From contig NW_021167094.1 of assembly GCF_003711515.1 (NCBI RefSeq), positions 124,001 to 188,000 of the forward strand: a stretch of 64,000 nucleotides of DNA. Reading direction: 5' to 3'. This document shows, one piece after another, positions 22,245 to 32,401 of the stretch. Each line of letters starts with the position of its first letter. Positions within the stretch are counted from its first letter, which is position 1. This stretch comes from Sodiomyces alkalinus F11. Lineage: Eukaryota; Ascomycota; Sordariomycetes; Glomerellales; Plectosphaerellaceae. Position numbers and translations under genes: made by a program. The notes beneath the pieces were generated by a model. The model worked only from the letters and a program-made list of their open reading frames with translations, had not been told where the DNA came from and did not search any database.

Positions 22245-22716
22245 CGCCAACAACGCCACCGCCCCGGGGGCAGCTTCCCCGCGACCCGAGAACGGCGGCG
22301 GCGACGAAGCACAACTTCAGAATCAGCACCTGCGGCGAACCCTGTCGCACGGTCGAAAGGGCGGCCCCCTCAGCTCCAACCCTGCTGTTGCTGCTGCGTA
22401 CGACGAGTTCCCCCCGTCCCCGCGTGGGAACGGCCTCGAGGCCGTGCCGCCCGTGCCACCGTTGCCGTTGGACATGAGCACCCTATCGGGCAAGGTGGGC
22501 GGTGAGACTATGCACCTGGGACGCCCGGCCACGGCACCCCACGGTCTCAAACCGGCGAGGAGGAACCTCAGCAGCCGCAGCGCTGATGGCAGGTTCCGAG
22601 CCCCGTTGCAGGATGAATCATCGCCTGAGACGATGGACTTGCGGGATCTCCTACTGGGTATTGACAGCGGAGCGGGCGAGCAGAGCCTGGGTAATGTGAC
22701 GAGACCGCCGTATTAA
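19018..22716 (+). CDS. EFR3: Efr3, plasma-membrane PI4-kinase scaffold
   Basis: Efr3 anchors the Stt4 PI4-kinase complex (with Ypp1) at the plasma membrane and so sets PI4P supply. Proposed exons 19018-19232 and 19377-22716 give 1184 aa. The N-terminus MHAIQQKCRPKHQVLVLKCY and the following PNSSELSYLLFYATSRRSK are the conserved fungal Efr3 start; the basic patch is thought to bind acidic lipids. Armadillo/HEAT-like helices follow (LQILAALIEKAPKDLPLFAT and onward, to about residue 780). The C-terminal third is low-complexity: poly-Gln (about 627-633), Ser/Pro-rich segments, and 22 consecutive Asn from a pure AAC repeat. The 144-nt intron keeps frame and contains no stop, so retention is translatable. 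Family assignment is firm. Confidence 0.93.
22180..22245 (+). repeat. (AAC)22 coding microsatellite
   Basis: Twenty-two perfect AAC codons giving poly-asparagine in the low-complexity tail of Efr3. Nearby codons (AACGCC) suggest an older, longer array. Confidence 0.97.
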
Positions 22717-23407
22717 TGGAGTGATACGGGCGAGCGGGCGGGCGGAATGGTTACCTGTGTTACCTGTATTACTGGGGAGTTTTGAAATGGGGGAAGCGAG
22801 ATATTTGAAAGGATTTCACCGTAACCATCTAGAGGTATGGTAAGGAAATTTTTGAAAGAGGAGGGTCAGCGGGTTGAAGAATGCTGCTCGGTCCAACTCT
22901 TTCTGTACCAACATCACTATTATCATCGTGGGTCCTCCTGGACTGAACGAAGCGGGGTGTTTTCATGTCTCTTTGGGGGATGGGGGACTATTGGAAAAAG
23001 CTGGATAATATAAAACGAGCGAAATATATTCTATTCACACGAATAGTCACTTGTCTGCGTGCTTTCTGCTTTTATTGTGGTAATAGGTAACACGATGCTT
23101 AGTAGCCCGTAGAGATATCGGTTCGGTGTGACGCTTCACCGAGCTCGGTGAAAAGAAAACGGAAGTACTTTGTACCTCGAGGTGCTACAGGTACCTTATG
23201 TGGGTACCTGGTTTATCTCATATCCACCAATCAGAACTCCCGTCTCGTCCCAAAATGAAGTCTCCCAAGTCGTGATAATTCTTCGGTAGATTTTTACTAA
23301 CTTAAGCTATTACCTACCCATTACAACCTCCTACCAGGCTTTAAGCGGTGCCATCCCTCCCATTAGCCTGTTTCTCTGCCTCTCCTCTCGTCCATACCAA
23401 TTCGAAA
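22717..23407. other. Intergenic: EFR3 to ATP12
   Basis: 3' flank of EFR3 and promoter of ATP12. Holds a GGTACC-type element (about 23190-23210, AGGTACCTTATGTGGGTACCT). No gene is supported. Confidence 0.5.
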
Positions 23408-24752
23408 ATGAAGCCACCAACCCGGATAAACCTCGCGTTTCCTATACCCATCACCCCAAGGACAACAAGGCCAGTGGCAATAGCGGCCCTCGCATTCCCA
23501 CACCGGGTAGCAGCAGCACCACAGATCCCGACCAATATCCGCCTCATCTCGTCGACGGCGGTCTTCAAACACGCCGACGTAGCACCCATAGTTGGCACAG
23601 GCCCGCCGCCGGAGCCCCCGCGGCCCTCGGCCGAGTTCGCCAAGCACGCGGGTCCCAGGAACGCCGACGATGTGGCGGCGCGGATTGCGCGGAGACGGAA
23701 GCAGGCAGAGGTGCTAAAAGCTGCGAAGGAGGTGAAAACCTCTGCGGGGGTGAAGAACGGGGGGGCAAAGAGGCGGTTCTGGAAGCATGTGTCTGTTCAG
23801 GAGGTTGATGGTATGTTTCTCTTTTTTTTTTTTTCCTTTCTTTTCCTTTTTTTTCCTTTTTTTTCCCCCTCAACCCCCCCCCCTTCTCTCTCTTGGGAAT
23901 CCTAATTCACTAACAAACCGCTGCTCCAACCCGCCAGGCACCCTCCAAATCCACCTCGACAGCCGCAGCCTCCGCCACCCGACAACAAAGGAAATCATCC
24001 GCCTCCCATCAAGCAAGCCGCACCTCGCCACCGCCCTAGCCCTGGAATGGGACAACATCGCCTCCACCCAGCAGGCCACGAAGCAGCACCTCACCCCGCT
24101 GACCTCCCTGGTCTGCCGCGCCATCGACATTGCCCAGGACGACGACGCCGAGGGCCTGATCCGCCCCCAGATCGTCACCACCGTCATGCGCTACCTCGAC
24201 ACCGACTCGCTCCTCTGCTGGGCGCCCCCCGCCCTCGAAACTGACCACCGCAACGACGCCGGCGAGTCGCTGCGCGAAGTCCAGGAACGCACCGCCGCCG
24301 ACATCGTCTCCTACCTGACCACCCACGTCTGGCCCGGCCTCCGCTTCCACTCCGTCCTGGACGAAGGCTCCATCATGCCCCGCCACCAGGAGGACGGTGT
24401 GCGCGACGTCGTCCAGGGCTGGGTCGCCACCCTGCACCCCTGGGAGCTCGCCGGCCTGGAGAGGGCCGCGTTGGCGGGCAAGAGTCTGCTGGCGGCCACG
24501 CGCCTGGTGGTCGAGTGGAGCGAGCACGCCCCTGCTGGCGGTTTGCGGCCTGCTACCCCTGCCCAAGACCGGCAGTCGACCGACAACGCCGTCTTCGGTG
24601 TCGAGGAGGCCGCGCGGGCGACCAGCGTCGAGGTCGCTTGGCAGACCGACCGCTGGGGGGAGGTAGAAGATACGCATGATGTCGAGAAGGAGGACTTGAG
24701 GAGGCAGTTGGGGAGTGCAGTGCTGCTCGTCTCTGGTATGGGGAGACGGTAA
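23408..24752 (+). CDS. ATP12: F1-ATPase assembly chaperone Atp12, mitochondrial
   Basis: Atp12 binds the F1 alpha subunit in the mitochondrial matrix and hands it on for assembly of ATP synthase. Exons 23408-23810 and 23938-24752 give 405 aa. The first 50 or so residues are basic and Ala/Arg/Pro-rich, a mitochondrial presequence. A charged linker (about 80-125) leads to the domain start RRFWKHVSVQEVDGTLQIHL across the junction. Conserved parts include DSRSLRHPTTKEIIRLPSSK, HLATALALEWDNI and RYLDTDSLLCW. The C-terminal helix region carries EVAWQTDRWGEVEDTHDVEK. The intron is strikingly pyrimidine-rich. The ATG at 23408 is the first in frame. Family call is firm; the exact C-terminus could differ if a further intron exists. 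Confidence 0.92.
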
Positions 24753-25419
24753 GCTCTGACTCAGCTCTTCCGAGCGGGAGTACTGGCTGTATGATACCGA
24801 TGTGTATATATACACTGCTGTCATCTTTTAGCACCTACCTCAATCCGACAAACTTGGTCGGGCGCAATGTACAATCCTCACATGAACTTCGTTCCTAACA
24901 ACCCTTTGGTCCAGAAACGGAGATATGCCATCTACAATTGACACATCTGACGAGTAACTGCGAGGCAAATCGATCGTCCCGTCCCGGTCTAGTTCCCTCA
25001 ACCGTGGCCCATCACCTGCGTCGCTCTCTCTTAACCTCTCCCAATAATTCTGTAAAACCCCAGGCAGAAACACAATGCATAGTCAGCACCCTTACGTGGT
25101 CGCAGAACCAGGTCAAAAACAGACCATCCATCTAAACTCCCGAAATTCCCACGCACTTTGAAACTCTCAAGTTCCGAGTCCACCAAAGTCCGGAGAGGTC
25201 AAATATTCCCAGATGCCCAGAGAATCCCGCGCTGCCATACATAGCCGTGCGTACACATATGGTCATCTGATAATCCCGCATCTTCGAGGAGTTCCGGATG
25301 CTGTTTAGGAAGCGGCGACTTAAATCTGGTTTTATATCATCCGGAGGTCAGCGCCCAGGAGATGGGGTCAACAAGCAAATAGAGCGTCACATATGAAGGC
25401 AAGTCGAGAATGAATGGCC
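24753..25419. other. Convergent intergenic region
   Basis: 3' flanks of ATP12 (+) and the oxygenase gene (-). No supported gene. Confidence 0.5.
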
Positions 25420-27781
25420 TCACAAGCCATCATATTGCCAGCCGTGGGCTCGCTCGGGAAGGTTGCCTTTTCTTATAGCTTCGAGCCGCGTGTGCTCATC
25501 GAGGGTGTCGAGAACAATATTTCGACTGGTCATGGCAAAGCGCCGCATGCCAGCAGGGTCTACCTTGTGCTGTTGTTACTCGTGGTCAGTTCTGTTCCCA
25601 TACGTCAAGACTGAATGGCGGATGCTTTTCTGACATGCCTCGTAGAACTGGTGGATGTCAGTCCCATGCATCACCACCATGTCCCCATGGTATATGGGGA
25701 ACCTGAGCACTTCCCGCTGATCGCTATTATGCTTCTTCTTGATGCGGAAGGCCATCAGAGCGGGGCTTCCGAGAGAGAGCGTGGCCACTGTCGGGCCCAG
25801 GGTGTCCTCTCCATCGTCGTGATACTGTGTAGTGCACGAGTTAGATTCATATGGGGCATTCTAAGATGGGACCATGCTGAGAAGGTAATCTTACGCCAAT
25901 ACGGTCTCCCTCCATATACCCCAGAGAGAGGAGCTCATTGAACTCGACAAAGTCGGTAGCAAGAGACTCGGAAGGCGTGAGAGCAGCAGCCTCAGCTGTA
26001 CCAAAGACTTGCGTGGTGCATCTGACCGATTCTCGACCGGCCCAGCGAAGGCGCATGAGCGCCTTGAGAATAGCATCTGGTGCCTCTTCGAAGCTCTTTG
26101 ATAGAACATTGACGACGAATTTGTAAGGAGCACCCCAGTTTTGCTGAAAGTGGCGCGTCAGCACTTCGCTTTTATCTATGATCATGTCAGTCACAGTCAG
26201 CGGACTATCTTTCGTGGTATCCTGCCTACTCGGGCAGGACTCTGAGTCTCCGACTTACGACCGGCAAGTCTGACTGGATTCCGCTGCAGACCGAATCCTT
26301 GGTTGGAAGCGAGTTGAATCTCATTCCAGAGGCTGTTTGGTCCCTCGTCGCGAGCATTGGTGACGGCAGTTGCCCGGAAGACATGAACCGACCCGATGAC
26401 CTTTAATGCGTCCTTGATATCAGCTAGGAGGAACTGGTATGCGCTGTACGCCCCAATTGTCAGCCGCGAAGCCACGACATGCTCGCCTACTCTGCTTTGC
26501 TTGAGGCATTTGCGCGCATTGAATTCCCAATTTTCCTTTTCGACGCGACAGAGAGGGTAAGGGGGTGGAGGCGCGATCAAGACGAAGGGACAGCCCGGAG
26601 TTTCGTAGACCCAACGGTCCCAATTCCTTCGTCGAGAGCACCCAAAGCATTTGGGGCAGACAATTCCACAGCGGAACTCGATCTCGGTGCCACAAGAGTT
26701 CTCCCAGAGCACAGGAAGGGCTGGTCGAAGGGCTTCATGAGGAGGGACGAAGGCGGTACGCTCGTTGATGAAGACTGCTGAATATACCAGCTTGTTGGTG
26801 TCCATTTCTGGTTGAAATTGAAAAGCCCGCGTACAATTCTTGTGGAGACACGTCCAGATGTCGCCGTCGAAGATAGTCTTGCTCGGTTGCTTGCATTCAA
26901 CGCACCATGCCCAGACAGCCGCACAGTCGGCGGAGTAGGACAAGTCCGACAGAATGGACCCCGACTCCAAAACAAAGTGATGCTCACACTTCCCATTGAG
27001 ACAGGTCCAGCCTTGCGCAAATGGTTGACCAAAAGAGTCCTCGCAGTACCGACATTGGATACGTCCAGCAGGAAACATTCGTGAAGGTAGATCGACTGTT
27101 TCGCTCTGTGTAGGTGCGGAAACTGGCTGCCACCATGGCTTGGCTATACGATTAGTTCTCTCCAAGCGAACTTTATGGATAAAGACACCATTTCGGGATT
27201 CACGTTCAACCCAGAGATCCGTCACATTGAACCAGTCAAGCACGTTGTAAGCGTGTGGCGCTTGCACTGGCAGGAGAGGGTAGTTCCGACCTGTTCACCT
27301 TTGTTAGTCTTGGACCTTGGTGCTAGAGAAGAGGAAATGAACCAAGAACTTACCAACAATAACGGCGATGGGGATGTCCTCTTTCCAGGCTTTGAGAATA
27401 GAATTTAAGGCTGGCCTACGACACTCACGAACACGTTCCATGTCTCCATCGGCCGTTCTTGCTCGGCCTCCGCCGCTGATTTTAGTCTCATGGTTAAAAG
27501 TGGAGGCCAGCATGACAAGGGGACGTCGGAGCCATTGCTTACAGGCTGGTGATGACAATGTCTGTGTTCATCATGTCCCGATAGGTGAATTCCCCATCAA
27601 TCAGGAAGCCTTTGGGAATGAGCTGCTTGGAATAGAGGCTACCTTGGTGCATCTTGAAGTAGGGCAGGGCATCACAGAGACTCTGCCGCTTTTCTGCCCA
27701 GACCACAGGACAGTGCACTGGAAGTAGCTTAACATCTCCTTCCATGGTGACAGAGGTGTTAGCTTCACTGTCTGAGGTCAT
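25420..27781 (-). CDS. Fungal 2OG-Fe(II) oxygenase with Cys-rich ribbons
   Basis: Proposed exons: 27781-27543, 27475-27354, 27290-26259, 26175-25895, 25824-25639, 25569-25420, giving 669 aa. All introns are GT-AG except the last, which reads best as GC-AG. Residues 75-190 include the conserved SLGGGRARTADGD and YNVLDWFNVTDLWVERES. Three Cys clusters look like zinc ribbons: 200/203/217/222, 250/253/268/273, and 320/328/332/335/338/354. The C-terminal jelly roll has the iron triad His560 and Asp562 (YHDDGEDTLGPTVATLSLGS) and His616 (DIHQFYE). HKVDPAGMRRFAMTSR (621-636) supplies the 2OG-binding arginine. This is an AlkB-like 2OG oxygenase (2OG-FeII_Oxy_2 type) known as a lineage-specific fungal family. 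The substrate is unknown; nucleic acid is a reasonable guess from AlkB kinship and the ribbons. Confidence 0.8.
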
Positions 27782-29462
27782 TATAACGTCTTGTTATCTG
27801 TTGATGGGTCAAGGAGGTCCTTTATGGCGAGAGAGGAGAAAGGTGTTGATATGGTCCTTGGGCTAAGGTCGCATGAGAGAGATGGACATGGCCATATATT
27901 TGTTCTGCAAAATAGGAGAGATAGAGTATAGATTGTGCGCGCTTGTTTAGAATAGGAAGAAAGAGAATCGTGAAAACTGTGAATATGCTGTAATGGTGAC
28001 TAGGAGAGACTGGTCTAGGGCTTTGATGTTAATAGAAGAATGAGAGGAAAAGGAGAGGAAAAAAATCGATGTAAGCCATACCTGGAAGGAAGCGGGATTT
28101 CCTAGGCCCAGGACTGAAGATGCTGTCTGTGAGGCCCAGATATTATCACGAGAGAGAAGAGAGAGAGAAGACAGGAGGGGGGGGGGGACAAGGTCATTAG
28201 CATAATGCATTCTATGACATAACCTATGTGAATATGTACCTTGGGAAACAATGTCCGATTTGGGCCAGATTTCTTTAGGAAGGACTGATGGCGGAGGGAT
28301 AGTGGGAAGGAGAGAGGAGGGAGGAAGTAGCGTACTCTCTAAGATACGGGTCGCTCCTACCCTTTCCCTGACCTACATCCGTTTGAGGCTGCTAGGCATA
28401 GTAAGGAAGAACAATAGAAAAGCTATCTATCCAGTAAGACCTTAAGAAGGAATTATTTCTATAGATTAAAATCAATTCAAGTCCCCGTATAGTAAGGTAG
28501 GCAATATCGTAGACTGTTAAAAGAACCAAGGTGTTATTTTATACGGTTATCCTATAAACATGTTCCCCGGCGGCAACATAATAGTATAACTTAGCAAGTC
28601 TTGCCAATAACCAAGGTAAAAGAGTTATATAAGTGATAGGGCAGTGTCTAAAGCAGCCCTTAGCTGTTATTAAGGGATTGTCGATTCCTCATCGGTAGAA
28701 GAACACTGGCCAGTTCCTTGAATTATATCAAGTAAGAAAATTGCATTGCTTGTACCTGTTTCAAGGTCCCTAAGCATATGTAGTTTATATTTGCTTTATC
28801 TGGGTTGTGCATGTGTTGAGTGAAGGACAACAAACATAACATTAATATGTTAGTCACTAGCAGCCATTCAGAGATTTATGAGCCGATTTGCCTCGTTTTG
28901 TGTTCTGAACAACAGCCATCAGACCTCAAGATCAGCAATGGCAACAATATTCCGAGTTCCGTTCTCAATCATTCGAAACCAGGTAATCCAGTTCTTACGG
29001 AGTATAAGAGGTGAGAACACACTTGTTTACCCCAGGAAGTAGAAGTCCGAACCGCGCACTAAATACTCCGTACTGTACGCCACTCCACTTTATTAGCGGA
29101 CCCCAGCTCCCCTGCCTCCCCATGCGTCACTCTGAATTGGGGCTCCGCAACTCGCTACCTTATAATAGCGCCATACATATGTACTGTACAGTACGTACCA
29201 ACCATAGCGTCCGAGTCGGCATGTCAACCAATCGTCGTACCCGGCTTGATATTCTGGCGATTCTCGGGTATTCGAGACGGGAAGCTAAGGTTGCTATCGA
29301 ACTGGGAGAGCAGGAGTTTCAGTTTGAACAGGAGCAGTTCCCCGTTCCCCTCATCCGCAGCTATCAATTCCGCTCATTTTGTTCACGGTTACCGACTCCT
29401 AAACCTCTACAGATCTCAGGACCGATTCAATTCCTTGCTTTCCTCGTTTCTCGCAGAGGACG
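27782..29462. other. Intergenic region left of the repeat island
   Basis: Promoter of the oxygenase gene (-), then AT-rich sequence (about 28440-28760) that looks mildly eroded but shows no element structure. Purine-rich runs occur near 28150-28330. A TACTCCGTACTGTACG element lies near 29066-29081. The last 400 bases (about 29050-29460) were contiguous with the region at 54,084 before the copia insertion. No gene is supported; the 163-codon frame at 29011-29502 runs into the LTR and is not convincing. Confidence 0.5.
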
Positions 29463-29467
29463 TACCA
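29463..29467. repeat. Copia target-site duplication, left copy
   Basis: TACCA directly before the 5' LTR; an identical TACCA follows the 3' LTR at 54079-54083. Confidence 0.85.
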
Positions 29468-29661
29468 TGTTAGATGCCTACAGCCACCTTATCGGGGTGT
29501 GACTTACGCCATTTCTGTAGACGGATAGGGTACTTCCGACCGATATATCTATATTAATTTCCCCTCCTTTTACTTTATAGTTAGATATTTCCGCAGAGTA
29601 TCTTTTCCTCTTCTTTAATGCATATATATATCTTTTGCGTACCTTATTTTATATACTAATA
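29468..29661 (+). repeat. Copia 5' LTR (194 bp)
   Basis: Begins TGTTAGATGCC and ends ATACTAATA, which corresponds to GTGCTGACA in the right copy. The first 75 or so bases match or are cleaner than the right LTR. Beyond about 29,543 almost every difference is T for C or A for G relative to the right copy, in CpA/TpG context, so RIP has hit only the inner part of this LTR. Confidence 0.9.
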
Positions 29662-29680
29662 GTTATAAGCCCGGCGTTCT
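29662..29680 (+). other. Copia primer-binding site
   Basis: Starts immediately after the LTR: GTTATAAGCCCGGCG. If one TpG-to-TpA change is reversed in thought, it is complementary to the anticodon arm CGGGCUCAUAAC of initiator tRNA-Met. Priming from an internal half of initiator tRNA is known for copia and Ty5. The pairing is inferred, not tested. Confidence 0.5.
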
Positions 29681-31573
29681 AATAAACGAAGCTATTCCGA
29701 TAGATCCTGCAGCTTTAAGGCAGTTAAAATAGCCTTAAGTCTATAGCGGTTAGCTTAGTATTATTAGCTATGTCCGCCTGCTTTATTTTAACCGTTATTC
29801 CGTTATTCCCTTTTATTTAAATCGCTTAACTCACTTAAGTCCTATATCGTTCTATCGCTCCTCGTTTAATCGGTCTATTATAGTCGGTTTCGATAGTTTA
29901 TTTCCCTATAGTCTTAGTTTGTTAGACGATAGCCTTAACTACGGCGTTACCCACGATAGGCTATACGATCCTCACCTCACTAAAAGAATAGCGTCGTTAG
30001 ATCGAGGCTATTATACAGATAGCCTATGCTAACTAGGTCTCTAACCTTATTAATCCAGACCTTAAGGAATCTAAACGTCCTTAAAAGCTCGAATCCTCGG
30101 AATCTCTAAAGCTAGAAGAAGGTGACGAAGATAATGCCTAGGATCGTAAGTTTAAGCTATAGAACGTAAAAGAGAATAAATATCAGTAATAGTAATATAG
30201 TTTAGCTACTCTTCACGACTATATCGCGAAGACAGTTAATCCTAACCTTAAAGATTAGTACGCGGTGAAGAAGGAGGTTAAAGATATCCTGATCGCCTTA
30301 AAGGACTATCTTAAACCTACTAACGCTGCCTAGAAGTCCTTAGTTAAGAAGAGATAGGAAGAATATATATAGAATATACGGAAGATACCCTATAAGCGTT
30401 AGCTTTAGGACTTTATATCGCTATACCAAGATTCGAAGACCTATAGCATTAGATCTTCTGATACTATAGAGGATTAACTTAACGTGTTTTTCAGGGCTAT
30501 CGGTACTATAGCTCTAGAGTGGTTAGAGGCGCGCTTTATAGAGATTTTAAGGGAAGATAAGGAAGACTAACCTACTATCGAAGAGATTATAAACGAATAT
30601 ACGGTTTAGTTACGCTATAGGTATCCCTATAGGCTTAATAAGAAGCCTATAACGTTATTATTCTATACGGCGATATTCCTAGGAAAGGATAAAGATAGCA
30701 GATAGTAGCCTATTAATTACGGAGGTTAGCAGTAATAAGAAAAGGAGGGTTTTTTAGTACCTAGAGAATATATCTGCGATTACGTTAAGATAGGAAGAGC
30801 TAAACGCCACTACTACCCGTGGAGTGGCTGCCCGAACGTTAATCCGACACGCCGCTAAAAGGGCTTTACGCCCTCGAAGGAGGTAGTAGAACGCTACGAC
30901 CGCGTTATTAAAGGCTAGAATACTTCTAAGCAAAAGAAGTTCAGGGAGTATATTAAAAAGGATATCGATAAGGCTGAAAATAAGGTAAAAGAGTCTAAAG
31001 CTAAGTTACTAGAGAAAGATTAGTCTAAGGAAGTATCTAATTTCGTTAATAATAAGGAAGAGAATTCTAACGATAGCTTTTACGATATATATTTTACCTC
31101 TAATTTCGTGGGAAAAGAGGTGGTATCGTCGACCTCGCCGTCGGTTTTCTCGATCCTATAGACTAAATAGGTGGTTAGTAACGACCTATTCAATTAGTTA
31201 TCAATCGATTCGGGGTCCCTAAGGCATATAACTAATTAACGCTACCTACTCGAGGACTTCTAGCCTACTACTACTATCGTTAGATTTTAGATAGGTGGCG
31301 GCACCTTTAATCCAGTAAAGGGGTATAGCACCCTACGTCTTTAGGTTAAAGATATAAAAGGACGTCTTTATACCCTTATACTAAATAGTGTGGCGTTTAT
31401 AGATAGATATCCTATAACGCTACTAGCGACGCGTAGGTTACAAAAGAATTAGAACGTTGTTTTTATAACCGGCAGAGATATCTTAGTAATAGACCGATAT
31501 ACCTGCCTACCGTTAATTAACGTTAACGGCCAATATACTCTTAAACCTACTAAGGGCACGCTATAACGCTTAA
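29681..31573 (+). pseudogene. Copia gag and 5' pol remnant
   Basis: Degenerate plus-strand coding sequence. A zinc-knuckle-like stretch with Cys and His spaced C-x10-H lies at 30,775-30,840 (reads CDYVKIGRAKRHYYPWSGCP). Around 31,270-31,560 the pattern GGGTFNPVKGYSTLRL, then VKDIKGRLYTLILNSV and INVNGQYTLKP, matches the copia region between protease and GAG-pre-integrase. Numerous in-frame TAG and TAA codons prevent translation. The coding trace is lost at the chromovirus LTR. Confidence 0.7.
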
Positions 31574-31929
31574 TATACCTGTCCGGCATATCTTCTAGCC
31601 AGCTAGTACTATTAGATCTAGGGCTTCTAGGGTTTAAAAGGGCGACCTTTACTCTAGTATATAAGGGCAGAATAAAGATATCTTCTCTAAACTAAAAGGG
31701 AACCGCGCCGAGGATATATCCCTCGGCCGGTTCGGCCTAACTATAATCCGTATTACTAATCCTATGCTATACGTATAGATAGTTCAGGTGCTATTCGTTC
31801 TCTATCTATACGAATAGCGCTAAAGCTATATAATTCCTATCTAAGTAAATAATTCCCGCGCTATCCGTTCTATAGTAGGGCGGATAGTACTAGCATTATT
31901 CCTACGGGGCTAGGGAATAGGGCGTATTA
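31574..31929 (-). repeat. Chromovirus LTR, left (3') copy
   Basis: Aligns without net gap over 356 bp to 48512-48867. Contains the shared core AAAGATATCTTCTCTAAAC and GGATATATCCCTCGGCCGG. Differences are mostly T/C and A/G. The outer edge is uncertain by several bases. Confidence 0.8.
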
Positions 31930-32401
31930 TATACCCCGGGCGATGAAAGCCCTACGTCCCGCGGGCGTTCCGTGTCGGGATAATAGCGCCGGGCGCGCGA
32001 ACTATAACATGCCGATATAGGGTTTATTAACCGCACGGTGGCTTACTTAGCAGCTATAGACGCGGGATAGTATTCACGATAAAAAGGAAATAATAGGTAT
32101 AGTAATATAATATATTACGCCGACTACGCGTTATTACTACTCTATACAGATAATATAAAAAAGGAAAATAAATACACGAATAAGGAGAGTTTAGGAAGTA
32201 AATAGGGAAGTAAAACTATAGGTAAAAAACGTAAGGAACTAGAGGGAAATAATAAAAAATAAAAACAGACTATGCTAAACCGTCTAATACACCTATACTA
32301 TAATACCTAAATCCTATACTATACTTAGAACTAATATAGCTATACACCTAACCCTAATACCTAAACTATATACTAAATCACTAATAACTTATAACGCTCT
32401 A

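Noticed and set aside
29011..29502. Possible 163-aa protein running into the copia LTR
   Set aside because: No recognisable domain, low-quality composition, and its end is LTR sequence. More likely promoter or spacer DNA.
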